A stretch of DNA of 64,000 nucleotides from Lentimicrobiaceae bacterium. Its GTDB lineage: Bacteria > Bacteroidota > Bacteroidia > Bacteroidales > F082. Positions 31,345-41,594 of the stretch are shown piece by piece. A model generated the notes under the pieces. It saw only the letters and a list, made by a program, of their open reading frames with translations, did not search any database and was not told where the DNA came from. A program made the translations under genes and the position numbers. The stretch covers positions 28,691 to 92,690 of the forward strand of contig SUWS01000007.1 in NCBI GenBank assembly GCA_015061365.1. The letters run 5' to 3'. The stretch's first letter is position 1; the number at the start of each line of letters is the position of its first letter.

Positions 31345-32346
31345 ATGGCATTCAACTTAAGAAACAGAAGCTTTTTGAAGTTATTAGACTTCACACCAAA
31401 GGAAATCCAATACTTTTTAGATTTGGCTCGTGACCTCAAACGCGCTAAATATGCAGGTACAGAACAACAAAGATTAAAAGGCAAGAATATCGCCTTGATA
31501 TTTGAAAAGACTTCAACACGTACACGCTGCGCTTTCGAAGTAGCTGCATACGACCAAGGTGCTCACGCAACATATTTAGGACCTTCAGGCTCACAAATCG
31601 GTGTTAAAGAATCAATGAAAGATACAGCTCGCGTCCTCGGTCGCATGTATGACGGTATCGAATATCGTGGATTCGACCAAGCAACAGTCGAAGAACTGGC
31701 TAAATACGCTGGCGTACCAGTATGGAACGGTTTGACAAACGAATTCCACCCAACACAAATCCTCGCTGACTTCTTGACAATGTCGGAACACACAGACAAA
31801 CCTTTGAACAAAGTTACTTTCGCTTACGTTGGTGACGCTCGTTTCAACATGGGTAACTCTTTGATGGTCGGTGGCGCAAAAATGGGTATGGACGTGAGAA
31901 TCGTAGCTCCAAAAGAATTACAACCAGACGCAGAACTCGTTTCAACATGTAAAGAAATAGCTAAAGAAACAGGCGCAACAGTGACAGTTACTGACAACGT
32001 TGAAGAAGGCGTTAAAGGCTGCGACTTCATCTATACAGACGTTTGGGTATCAATGGGCGAACCAGCTGAAGTATGGGCTCAACGTATCAGCATGTTGAAA
32101 CCTTACCAGGTTAACGCTGAAATGATGAAGATGACTGGCAATCCAAAATGTAAGTTCATGCACTGCTTGCCAGCTTACCACAACTTGGAAACACAAGTCG
32201 GTCGCGACGTTCACAAACAATTCGGTCTCGATGGCATCGAAGTCACTGAAGAAGTTTTCGAATCAGAAAATTCTATCGTTTTCGACGAAGCTGAAAACAG
32301 AATGCACACCATCAAGGCTGTTATGGTAGCAACATTAGGCGATTGA
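31345..32346 (+). CDS. argF: Ornithine carbamoyltransferase
   Basis: [40 protein letters not shown]; start [13 protein letters not shown]. Confidence 0.95.
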   Translation: MAFNLRNRSFLKLLDFTPKEIQYFLDLARDLKRAKYAGTEQQRLKGKNIALIFEKTSTRTRCAFEVAAYDQGAHATYLGPSGSQIGVKESMKDTARVLGRMYDGIEYRGFDQATVEELAKYAGVPVWNGLTNEFHPTQILADFLTMSEHTDKPLNKVTFAYVGDARFNMGNSLMVGGAKMGMDVRIVAPKELQPDAELVSTCKEIAKETGATVTVTDNVEEGVKGCDFIYTDVWVSMGEPAEVWAQRISMLKPYQVNAEMMKMTGNPKCKFMHCLPAYHNLETQVGRDVHKQFGLDGIEVTEEVFESENSIVFDEAENRMHTIKAVMVATLGD

Positions 32347-32386
32347 TGATATACAGAATATAGTATAAATATATTCCTCATAAAAA

Positions 32387-32419
32387 AGAAAGCTGCCCCG
32401 ATTCGAGGCAGCTTTCTCT
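32387..32419. terminator. Bidirectional terminator between argF and glnA
   Basis: GAAAGCTGCC...GGCAGCTTTC with flanking A/T tracts. Confidence 0.75.
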
Positions 32420-32438
32420 TTTATAAGATGACAAATAA

Positions 32439-33950
32439 TTATCCTACGTGGATGTTGTCGTTAACGACTTTCATGATTTTTTCAGTGTCGTTGCCGAGTT
32501 CTGCGCGGAGATTAGCGTCGTTGAAGTTCTTGAGATATTTAATCATATAATCGACGATATTGTCTGAGAACACGCCTTTTGAAGTATATATCTCGCGGTC
32601 TTTTTCGAGTTCTTCTGCTGCTCTGTAGCATGAGTCTGGAAGTTGTTCGAGAGCGTCTTGAACTGATTTGTTCTTGTCGTCGTGGATGTTGACGCCGAGA
32701 CCGACGTATGTTCTTTCAGCTACTTCAAGAGCTTCTGGTGATTCTAATCCGTAGCGTGCTGCTGCGCATAATGCTGCCATGAGGAGATATACATCTGCAC
32801 TTGCGTCTGAGGCGCGCCATTCGAATGTCTGTTTATCGCTGAAATCTTTTGTTGAAGGTGTTTCGAGTGGGTTGCAGTTAGCGAGCATATCTTTGCCGTT
32901 GTTGATCCATCCGAGAGGAACTCTGACCAACGCGCTTCTGTTTGAGAATGACCAGCACAATGAAGTAGGAGCTTCTTGATGAGGAACGAGACGTAAGAAT
33001 GCCAATGGGTTAGGATTACCGAATGCTGGAAGTGAAGTACCTGCCATCATATAACCTGCGATAGCTTTCTTGCATACATCTGTCAATTCACCATTTTCAA
33101 TCATGACTGATTTTCCGTCTTTGGTGAACTTGCAGTGTACGTGCATACCTGAACCTGCCTTACCGACAGTGATCTTAGGAGCGAATGTCAAAGTTACTCC
33201 GTATTCGTAAGCGAGTTGACGCATGATCCATTTAGCGATAACTAATTGGTCGGCTGCGTCTTCAATATTTGTTGGTAAGAATTCGATTTCGTTTTGTTCG
33301 TAAATCTTTCCGTCTAATGTGAAGTTACCTACTTCTGAGTGTCCGTATTTTATCATGCCGCCTGCTTGAGCGATGAGACGCATTGCTTCAACGCGGTAGT
33401 CGGTGAATTTATTGAAAGGACGGCTTTCGTGATAACCTTTTTGATCTGGAACAGGATATATTTCTTCGTCGTCGGCGATGATATAATATTCGAGTTCGCC
33501 CATTGTTTCCATCTGCAATCCTGTTGATTCTTGGAATGCTCTGTGAGCTTTGCGGAGGATATATTCTGGTGAGCTTTCGAATGGGTTGCCTTCACGATCG
33601 TAGAATGAGCAGAGAATGTCCACTGTTGGGATTTCTGAGAATGGATTACGGAATGCTGTTCTGAATTTTGGTACGACATAAAGGTCGCTCTTGCCAGCTT
33701 CGATGAATGGGAAGAGACTTGAACCATCGACGCGTTCACCTGCTGAAAGGATATTCTCTAAGTGATCAACACTTTGGATGACGAAGTTTAAAGTCTTTAA
33801 TTTACCATCCCAGCCACAATAGTGGAAGTTGATGAATTCAACACCGTTATCTTCGCAATAGCGAATGATGTCTTGTTTTGTAAATTCACGAGCTGGTTTT
33901 TGTAAATATTGAACCAGCGAATTAGGATTCATTTGAATGTTTGTGTTCAT
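32439..33950 (-). CDS. glnA: Glutamine synthetase (type I-like)
   Basis: DGSSLFPFIEAGKSDL, GSGMHVHCKF, NRSALVRVPL, EWRASDASADVYLLMAALC. Confidence 0.9.
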   Translation of the reverse strand: MNTNIQMNPNSLVQYLQKPAREFTKQDIIRYCEDNGVEFINFHYCGWDGKLKTLNFVIQSVDHLENILSAGERVDGSSLFPFIEAGKSDLYVVPKFRTAFRNPFSEIPTVDILCSFYDREGNPFESSPEYILRKAHRAFQESTGLQMETMGELEYYIIADDEEIYPVPDQKGYHESRPFNKFTDYRVEAMRLIAQAGGMIKYGHSEVGNFTLDGKIYEQNEIEFLPTNIEDAADQLVIAKWIMRQLAYEYGVTLTFAPKITVGKAGSGMHVHCKFTKDGKSVMIENGELTDVCKKAIAGYMMAGTSLPAFGNPNPLAFLRLVPHQEAPTSLCWSFSNRSALVRVPLGWINNGKDMLANCNPLETPSTKDFSDKQTFEWRASDASADVYLLMAALCAAARYGLESPEALEVAERTYVGLGVNIHDDKNKSVQDALEQLPDSCYRAAEELEKDREIYTSKGVFSDNIVDYMIKYLKNFNDANLRAELGNDTEKIMKVVNDNIHVG

Positions 33951-34039
33951 ATCTTTTCTTTATAAATTTTAAATGATGATTCTTTTTTTATGCTTACAAA
34001 CTTAGGTAAAATAATTGGATAAAAAACAAAAACAGACAT

Positions 34040-35158
34040 TTATTTTTTCAAGACGTTAAAGTATGTCTTAAGAAGACTTTGTGCGGCGATATAAGCACTT
34101 GTTCTTTTTTCTTTTACGTCACTTTCGATGAGCGTTATCATATCCTTAATCAACGCATTCTGGTAGAAGTCGTCTCTCAGTGATTGCTCTATGCTGTCAT
34201 ACATTGTCTGCACATCTTGTTTAGCTCTTTTTTTTGCGAGATATCCCGACTTGCGGATGTTGTCGATATGTTCTGTCACCATTTTCCAGACTTCTGGCAC
34301 GTTATGATGTGTTAACGCTGAGCAAGTCATCACATTTACTGGCTGACCTGATTCTGCGATAGGGAAGAGGTGAATTGCATTTTTTACTTCAGCCATGGCT
34401 CTGTTGGCTCTTTGTATGTTGTCGCCATCGGCTTTGTTGACGACAATACCGTCTGCCATTTCCATGATACCGCGTTTGATGCCTTGGAGTTCATCACCGG
34501 CTCCACCTATTAGTATCAGCAAGAAGAAATCGACCATTGAGTAAACAGCTATTTCAGATTGACCTACGCCGACTGTTTCTACGAATATGGTGTCGAATCC
34601 TGCTGCTTCACATAATATTATTGCCTCACGAGTTTTGCGAGCCACGCCGCCAAGAGTTCCCGCCGAAGCTGATGGACGGATATATACATTATGTTGTTGT
34701 GAGAGTTCTTCCATGCGGGTCTTGTCGCCGAGGATACTGCCCTTGGAACGCTGACTGCTCGGGTCGATGGCGAGGACTGCGAGACGATGTCCTTTGCGAC
34801 TTAGTTCCATTCCTAAGGCTTCAATGAAAGTGCTTTTTCCTGCGCCAGGAACACCGGTGATACCAAGACGTATCGCGTTGCCGGAATAGGGTAGACAAGC
34901 GGCTATGATGTCCTGAGCCATTTTCTGATGCTCTGTAAGCGCACTCTCGACTAAAGTAATGGCCTTACTTAAGACAACGATGTCGCCTTTGAGAATGCCG
35001 TCAACATAATATTCAAGAGGCATCAGCTTTTGACGTTTCGCCATCATGCGTTCTAAAGCCTTGGGATTTACTTGTATAGGTTGTTCTGAAGGTGCGCTCA
35101 CTTGTAACGCCGATTCCCATTCGTGCTTCTGGTTTTCAAAATGATCATGCAATTCCAT
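34040..35158 (-). CDS. meaB: Methylmalonyl-CoA mutase-associated GTPase MeaB
   Basis: GITGVPGAGKSTFIEALG, AIDPSSQRSKGSILGDKTRM, FVETVGVGQSE, NKADGDN. Confidence 0.95.
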   Translation of the reverse strand: MELHDHFENQKHEWESALQVSAPSEQPIQVNPKALERMMAKRQKLMPLEYYVDGILKGDIVVLSKAITLVESALTEHQKMAQDIIAACLPYSGNAIRLGITGVPGAGKSTFIEALGMELSRKGHRLAVLAIDPSSQRSKGSILGDKTRMEELSQQHNVYIRPSASAGTLGGVARKTREAIILCEAAGFDTIFVETVGVGQSEIAVYSMVDFFLLILIGGAGDELQGIKRGIMEMADGIVVNKADGDNIQRANRAMAEVKNAIHLFPIAESGQPVNVMTCSALTHHNVPEVWKMVTEHIDNIRKSGYLAKKRAKQDVQTMYDSIEQSLRDDFYQNALIKDMITLIESDVKEKRTSAYIAAQSLLKTYFNVLKK

Positions 35159-35169
35159 GAGAAAATTAT

Positions 35170-35706
35170 TTATTGTGATACTCTTACTGATTCAACCATA
35201 GAGCGGGGAACCGTGATAGGTAGCGATTGTCCTACAGCTTCAATCTCTATAACTATTATGATATGATGTTTGCCTTTGGTTTCTACATAGCGGCCGATGA
35301 GATCTCTCATCTGTCCGGATTTTATCCTTACTAACTCACCCTCTTTAAAATCGTCGTAGTTGAAGTCTTGAAGTTCTGTGTCGTTAAGATATTCTTTTAT
35401 AGCTATGATTTGATTTTCGGGGACGGCGACAGGTTTCTTCTCTATTGTGATGAAACGTACCACACCAGGGATGTTTAGGATGTCATAATATTTGTTGTGA
35501 TCTCTTATATCGTGGCGTACAAAAACATACGACCGGAACAACGGCTCTACAACTTTCTTTTTGCGGTCGCTCCATTGTTTCAGACGTGTTATTAAAGGCA
35601 GAAATGATTCGACACCTATGTCGCCGAGTTGCTTGAAGACCATCTTCTCACTTCTCGATCTCACATAGATAGCGAACCATTCCTTGTTATCCTTTATATC
35701 TGACAT
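35170..35706 (-). CDS. UpxY/NusG-like transcription antiterminator
   Basis: WFAIYVRSRSEKMVFKQLGDIGVESFLPLITRLKQWSDRKKKVVEPLFRSYVFV; KOW-like C-terminus. Confidence 0.88.
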   Translation of the reverse strand: MSDIKDNKEWFAIYVRSRSEKMVFKQLGDIGVESFLPLITRLKQWSDRKKKVVEPLFRSYVFVRHDIRDHNKYYDILNIPGVVRFITIEKKPVAVPENQIIAIKEYLNDTELQDFNYDDFKEGELVRIKSGQMRDLIGRYVETKGKHHIIIVIEIEAVGQSLPITVPRSMVESVRVSQ

Positions 35707-35724
35707 ATTCTTATCTTGGAAATA

Positions 35725-38214
35725 TTATTTCCTATGTTTGTTTTTCTTTCTGTTTGGATCGTGTTCTTCGTCATAGTAGCCATGACCATAACCATATCCT
35801 CTTCCATAACCATAACCGTATCCATAACCGTAACCGCCATATCCATAGCTGTAACGATAACCATAGATGCCTTGATAGTTGATGCCGTTGACAACCAAGC
35901 TTACGCTGAGTCCGCGCTGTTCAAGGTCGTTTATAACGTTTTCGAAGGCTTTCTTGTTAGAAACAGCCTGACGAATCACATAGATGGATGTGTCGACATG
36001 TTTCATTAACAATAATGCGTCGGTTACCCATAAGAGTGGAGGTGTGTCAACGATGATATAGTCATATCTTTCCTTCAATTCACTGAAGAGCTGGGTGCAG
36101 CGGTCTGAAGCTATCAATTCGGCTGGATTCGGAGGTACAGGTCCTGCGGTGAGAACGTCGAGTGTCGGTAATTTACCTGACGGCTGGATTATCTCGTCAA
36201 CCGAAGCTTTTCCTGCTAAGTATGTACTTACACCAACTTTGTTAGAGATTCCGAATTCCTGATAAAGACGTGGTTTACGAAGGTCCATACCGACTAACAA
36301 AGTTTTCTTTCCATACATGGCATATATCGACGCCATATTGATAGAGATGTATGTCTTACCTATACCGGGGGAGTCGGCGATGACAGAGAATATACATTTG
36401 TCTTTGCCTTGGACTATGTATTCGATATTGGTTCTGATAGATCTGAACGCTTCTGAGACCGGCGACTTCGGTGAGTCTATTACCAAGGTGGAACTTGAGT
36501 TTACGTCTCTTGGACTTGTATATGGGATTTGTCCTATTATAGGCAGTTTCGTGATTTTCTCGATATCACTTCTTTCGAGAATCTTGGTGTTAAATATTTC
36601 TTTCAGGAAGATGAATGCAGCGGGGATGCCGCAACCTAATACCAAGCAAACCAAATAAACCATCATGCTTCTCGGAGCCACTTTTCTTGCTCGTGATACG
36701 CGGGCTTCGTCAATGACACTATTGTCAGGACTATTACTTGCCATCACGATTTGTGCTTCTGCACGTTTCTGCATCAAGAACTTATAGAGTTCGTCATTCA
36801 AAGCGAACTTACGTTCATAACCTAAGTAGGCACGTTGTGTGGTCGGAAGTTGTTTGATTTGTTCCTCGTATGCTGCAATTTGATTTGATAACTCCTCAAT
36901 TGTAACATTGGTGTTGTTGATCATGTTGGTGATATTTTCCAACAATTGTTTCTTCGTCTGTATTATCTGTTCATCTATTGTCTGGATGAAAGGGTTCTTT
37001 TCTGTTGACGTAGCTAACTGTTCTGCTTTCTTTGATGATAAGGCGACTAATTCAAGAACGAGTTTGTTGAGCATCTGATCTTGAATACCCATTGCGCTCG
37101 GCACTATAAGTTTGTTCAAGTCGTCGATGTTCTTGTTGATATAATCTTGAAGATTCTGGTAATATTTGATACTTAATTCCAATTCTGATTTGCGTCTCTC
37201 GATGTCTTTAAGTCTGTTGAACATCTCGCTCGACTGTGCGCCTAAGTCCATGAAGTCGTTGCCTTCCTGGAAGACTTGAAGGTCAGTCTCCGCCTTGTGC
37301 AAAGAGTCCTGAATGCCTATCAATTGTTCGTCGATGAATATTACTGTGTTCTCAGAAACCAAGTTCTTTTGTTCCAAGTTTCTTTGCATATATTCTTCTA
37401 ACAGCTGATTGAGGTAGTCGGTGATCTTTTCGGGGTTGTTTCCTTGTATGGTGAGGTTTAAGATTGATGACTCTTTTGTGCTTTGCGCGATCGACAATCC
37501 GCTCATCTCGGCTATAAGAGCCAATCTGCTTTTGATTGTGAAACTATATTTTGGGGTGTAATCTTCTTCTGGATCAGGATTGTAGTTGCTGTTAAGTATG
37601 ATTCTGAATTTGTTGAATCCGTTGTTGACCCATTCTCCGAATCTGTATTCTCCGACATATTCCGGCAATTCGATCGGGGTGATGTTATTGTCGGTCTTAT
37701 AGTCATATACCGTTCTTCTACCTTCTTTGGATTTCAGACGGTAGTGTTCATTGTCGATAAATTCTATCTGATAGTTGTTACCTACAACTTGCAATGTGTC
37801 GTAATCCAACTCGACGTTGAAAGGCGTCGCCTTGTATAATTCTCTGGAAGCAACACGTCCCGTCACATAATAAGAGACATTGAAAAAATCTAATTCCTTA
37901 ATGGTTCTTTCCCTTAATGAAAAAGATTGAAGTATGCCTATTTCGTTGTCGATATTAATGTTGCTCTTGAATGTGAGGCCTGTCATCATTGATGTAGGGT
38001 CGATGCCCATCTTATCCTCTTTCACGAAGACTGATGCCGATGTCTGGTAAACACTTGGCGTATAACGATTATATATATATCCGAGTGCGAAAGCTACAAT
38101 GATACCTATCAAGAAAAGATACCAGTAACTGAAAATCTTGATGGCGATAACTTTAAGGTCTAAAGTTTCTTCTTCTTGATACTGAGGTCTGTTTTGCAAT
38201 TCTGTGTTGTTCAT
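35725..38214 (-). CDS. Polysaccharide co-polymerase / BY-kinase (Wzc-like)
   Basis: Wzz domain, Walker-like SVIADSPGIGKTYISINMA, DYIIVDTPPLLWVTDALLL, Tyr-rich tail YGYGGYGYGYGYGYGRGYGYGHGYY. Confidence 0.93.
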   Translation of the reverse strand: MNNTELQNRPQYQEEETLDLKVIAIKIFSYWYLFLIGIIVAFALGYIYNRYTPSVYQTSASVFVKEDKMGIDPTSMMTGLTFKSNINIDNEIGILQSFSLRERTIKELDFFNVSYYVTGRVASRELYKATPFNVELDYDTLQVVGNNYQIEFIDNEHYRLKSKEGRRTVYDYKTDNNITPIELPEYVGEYRFGEWVNNGFNKFRIILNSNYNPDPEEDYTPKYSFTIKSRLALIAEMSGLSIAQSTKESSILNLTIQGNNPEKITDYLNQLLEEYMQRNLEQKNLVSENTVIFIDEQLIGIQDSLHKAETDLQVFQEGNDFMDLGAQSSEMFNRLKDIERRKSELELSIKYYQNLQDYINKNIDDLNKLIVPSAMGIQDQMLNKLVLELVALSSKKAEQLATSTEKNPFIQTIDEQIIQTKKQLLENITNMINNTNVTIEELSNQIAAYEEQIKQLPTTQRAYLGYERKFALNDELYKFLMQKRAEAQIVMASNSPDNSVIDEARVSRARKVAPRSMMVYLVCLVLGCGIPAAFIFLKEIFNTKILERSDIEKITKLPIIGQIPYTSPRDVNSSSTLVIDSPKSPVSEAFRSIRTNIEYIVQGKDKCIFSVIADSPGIGKTYISINMASIYAMYGKKTLLVGMDLRKPRLYQEFGISNKVGVSTYLAGKASVDEIIQPSGKLPTLDVLTAGPVPPNPAELIASDRCTQLFSELKERYDYIIVDTPPLLWVTDALLLMKHVDTSIYVIRQAVSNKKAFENVINDLEQRGLSVSLVVNGINYQGIYGYRYSYGYGGYGYGYGYGYGRGYGYGHGYYDEEHDPNRKKNKHRK

Positions 38215-38235
38215 ATAATTCCTTTTACAATGTTA

Positions 38236-39057
38236 TCAATTGAGGTAAACTGCAACAAAAGTGAAGCAGGTCACTAATAATGAAATCGCTGAGATAATAG
38301 TTCCGTATGGCACGCTCGTAAAGCCGAATTGTTTGGTCTTTAATGGCTCTACATATATGATGTCATTAGGTTTCAGATAATAATCAGGTGATGAGAGTAT
38401 GTCCGCATCATTAAGGTTGACACGTGTGATTTGTGATCCTTTCGGGGTCTGGTGAATGATTTTGACTTGAGCTTTATTTGCGAAGTCAGTAGCGTTGCCG
38501 GCTAAGGCTATAGCTTGGAAGATATTGATGTCCGACTGGTAGATCTGATATTGTCCCGGTCGTGCAACCTCGCCTAATATTGTCAGATTGAAAACACCTA
38601 ATTTGACATAAACGACAGTCTCTTTCAGGTATTCGTTCATGATTTTCTGAACTTTGGACTGGATCTCGTCGACGGTAGAGTCTTTCACGAACACCTTGCC
38701 GACGAAAGGAAGTTCTATGTTGCCATCAGCACCTACGTTATATCCGTTAAGATATATTGCTGGATTACCGCTGCTATACTGTGTCGATGATGTAGCCATG
38801 GCACCGCTTTGATTCATCGAATTGAAATACTTTGAAAACGTTTCGTCTAAACTCGCTATCTTGATAAACAGGTTGTCGCCTGGTTGAATCTTGTAGTTGA
38901 AGTTACGTTCGTTTTCGTATTCTATTGACATGAAAGCACTGTCACTCAGCATTGTTTCATTTTGTAGATACAGGATTTTCTTCTGAGATACGCACGATGT
39001 TAACATCGCTACGGCCATTGTCATTGTGGCGCATAATATCAAAACTATTCTTTTCAT
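38236..39057 (-). CDS. Polysaccharide export protein (Wza/Poly_export, SLBB)
   Basis: Lipobox LTSCVS; YKIQPGDNLFIKI; LGEVARPGQYQI. Confidence 0.92.
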   Translation of the reverse strand: MKRIVLILCATMTMAVAMLTSCVSQKKILYLQNETMLSDSAFMSIEYENERNFNYKIQPGDNLFIKIASLDETFSKYFNSMNQSGAMATSSTQYSSGNPAIYLNGYNVGADGNIELPFVGKVFVKDSTVDEIQSKVQKIMNEYLKETVVYVKLGVFNLTILGEVARPGQYQIYQSDINIFQAIALAGNATDFANKAQVKIIHQTPKGSQITRVNLNDADILSSPDYYLKPNDIIYVEPLKTKQFGFTSVPYGTIISAISLLVTCFTFVAVYLN

Positions 39058-39077
39058 AACGTTAAATTTCTTTATTT

Positions 39078-39572
39078 TTATTTAGAATTGATGTACTTTA
39101 AAGATATACTTTTTATTCCCTGAAGTGGGTCTTTGCTGTATTTGTTTTCTATTGTGAATTTATAGATGTCCTTTTCTTCTATTGACATTTCATTTATGAC
39201 AGGAAGAAGGAATGTGTAATATCCGTTTTTCTTTTCAGAATTCCAATAACCTTCATTGTTCTTTAGTTTGTACCTGTAATCTCTTGAACGGTAAATTCCG
39301 TCAGAATTACTCACTGTCAGGTTGAATAAGAACGACCCGTCTTTCTGGTGCATTTCGTATGTGCTTGGATATTGGTCTGAAACAACAACCTCTATGATTA
39401 CATCAAACTTAGCCGGAACTTTCTTTACTTCAATCTGTCCCTCGAGAAATTCGAAACGGGACCATTCCTCGTCTTGAAATTCTTTTGTGATGATAATGTT
39501 GTCTTTCTGTACCTTGGTGCAAGACGCAAACAAAAAAATGGTTATAAATAGTGTGTTTACTAGATAGCGCAT
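39078..39572 (-). CDS. Small lipoprotein, possibly GldH-like
   Basis: Lipobox FASCTK; size and general GldH-like layout only. Confidence 0.4.
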   Translation of the reverse strand: MRYLVNTLFITIFLFASCTKVQKDNIIITKEFQDEEWSRFEFLEGQIEVKKVPAKFDVIIEVVVSDQYPSTYEMHQKDGSFLFNLTVSNSDGIYRSRDYRYKLKNNEGYWNSEKKNGYYTFLLPVINEMSIEEKDIYKFTIENKYSKDPLQGIKSISLKYINSK

Positions 39573-39678
39573 ATATAGAATATTTCAATGTGCGAAGTTA
39601 ATACTTTTTTCGTTATCAAACCATAAATAAATGAAGTATTTTTCATAATTTTGTTACGTCAAAGTTCAGTGTCGGTTT

Positions 39679-41484
39679 ATGATAAATAACAGGGTCAATT
39701 ATTCATCGAGAAAATATGTCATCATTGCGATTTTTTGTGTCGCGGTTTTGATTCTGCTTGTTAAGTTGTTTATGTTGCAGATTGTGGATAAGTCTTATAA
39801 GCGTTCTTCTGAAAACAATACCCTTCGCTATATAACACAATATCCTGCGCGTGGAAAAATATACGACAGAAATGGCAATCTCCTCGTCTATAATGAGGCT
39901 ATCTATGATCTGATGGTCATCCCTCGGCAGGTCAAGAATCTTGATACTTTGAAGTTATGTTCTTCGATAAATATTTCCCGTGAGGCTTTCGAAGAGAAAA
40001 TGTTAAAGGCTCGACGCTATTCTTCTTTCAGCCCTTCTGTCTTCATGTCGCAGATAACCAAGGAGGAATATGGTAAAATAGCTGAGAACCTGCATCATTT
40101 CCCAGGATTCTATTTCCAGACACGTTCGGTAAGAAGTTATTCATATCCTATAGCATCTCACGCTTTGGGCAATATCGGAGAGGTCAGTATGAAAGATTTG
40201 GAGCGTGACTCATACTATAAGGGCGGCGACTATATCGGAAAGTCGGGGATAGAGTCGTTTTACGAAAAAGAGCTTCGTGGTGACAAAGGCGTGAAAATTA
40301 TTGTCGTCGATGTTCATAACCGTGAGAAAGAACGTTTTATGGATGGCCGTTTCGATACACTTCCTGTCGCAGGTAAAGATATTTGTCTCGGCCTCGACGC
40401 TGAACTTCAGGCTTACGGCGAGTCTCTCATGAAAAACAAAACGGGTTCTATCGTTGCCATCGAGCCTTCAACAGGTCAGATACTCGCTCTTGTGACGAGT
40501 CCTTCATACAACCCTAACGAATTGGTGGGAAGGGTGAGAGGTGAGAATTATTCTAAACTTCTTAACGATTCACTTAAGCCTCTCGTCAACCGAGCCACAA
40601 GCGGAATCTATCCTCCTGGTTCTACATTCAAAATGATCAACGGATTAATAGTCTTGCAAAGCGGAGTCGTTACAAAAAAATCGACTTATCCTTGTGATGG
40701 ACCTGAAACACAGCCTATAAGATGTACGCACCATCATGATTCACCGGTGTCTCTATATGATGCGATAGAGAATTCTTGCAATCCTTATTTCTGGGAAACA
40801 TTCAAGGAGATGTTCGCTTCACCTCGTTTCAAATCTACAAAAGAGGCATATAACTATTGGTATGATTTAGTGACGAGTTTCGGTTTAGGCTCTACCTTCA
40901 AAACTGATATACCTGCTGAAGTTTCAGGAAATATCCCATCCGTTTCTTTCTATGATAGGATGTATAGAGGTGTCTGGAACTCTTTGACCATTAGGTCGCT
41001 GAGCATTGGACAGGGAGAGATATTGGTTACGCCTCTCCAACTCGCTAATATGGCGGCGGCTATCGGTAACGAGGGTTACTATTATCCTCCGCATCTCATA
41101 AGATCCTTCTGTGACGGAACTCCCATCGACTCTGTTATGACAACAAAAAAAGTGATAGACATAAAGAACAGGCATTTCAAAGATGTGAAGATAGGAATGT
41201 GCCGAGTGTTCGAGGGCGAAAGCGGTACGGCTCGTTTCTCTAAAATAGACAGCATCCAAGTGGCAGGAAAAACAGGTACTGCTGAGAATCCGCATGGCGA
41301 CGACCATTCCATATTCATGGGATTCGCTCCCGTCGATAATCCTAAGATAGCTGTCGCTGTCGTAGTCGAAAACGCAGGATTCGGTTCACAATGGGCGGCG
41401 CCGATAGCAAGTCTTATGATTGAGAAATATCTGAGAGGTTACATTAAGAATCCTGATAAGGAAAAACGATTTATTGAGAATTGA
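39679..41484 (+). CDS. mrdA: Penicillin-binding protein 2
   Basis: PARGKIYDRNG, SGIYPPGSTFKMI (SxxK), KTGTAENPHGDDHSIFMGFAP (KTG). Confidence 0.95.
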   Translation: MINNRVNYSSRKYVIIAIFCVAVLILLVKLFMLQIVDKSYKRSSENNTLRYITQYPARGKIYDRNGNLLVYNEAIYDLMVIPRQVKNLDTLKLCSSINISREAFEEKMLKARRYSSFSPSVFMSQITKEEYGKIAENLHHFPGFYFQTRSVRSYSYPIASHALGNIGEVSMKDLERDSYYKGGDYIGKSGIESFYEKELRGDKGVKIIVVDVHNREKERFMDGRFDTLPVAGKDICLGLDAELQAYGESLMKNKTGSIVAIEPSTGQILALVTSPSYNPNELVGRVRGENYSKLLNDSLKPLVNRATSGIYPPGSTFKMINGLIVLQSGVVTKKSTYPCDGPETQPIRCTHHHDSPVSLYDAIENSCNPYFWETFKEMFASPRFKSTKEAYNYWYDLVTSFGLGSTFKTDIPAEVSGNIPSVSFYDRMYRGVWNSLTIRSLSIGQGEILVTPLQLANMAAAIGNEGYYYPPHLIRSFCDGTPIDSVMTTKKVIDIKNRHFKDVKIGMCRVFEGESGTARFSKIDSIQVAGKTGTAENPHGDDHSIFMGFAPVDNPKIAVAVVVENAGFGSQWAAPIASLMIEKYLRGYIKNPDKEKRFIEN

Positions 41485-41594
41485 AAATTTGGTTTGAAGT
41501 TTAATGCTTAAGGTTATTTGGATAAACTATACAACTTAAAAACATTCAACTTTAAAACTGCTTTAAACTTTAAACCTTAAACTTTAAACTAATA

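Noticed and set aside
35716-36009. Plus-strand ORF VAMTITISSSITITVSITVTAISIAVTI
   Set aside because: Reverse complement of the (GY)n tail of the BY-kinase; low-complexity artefact.
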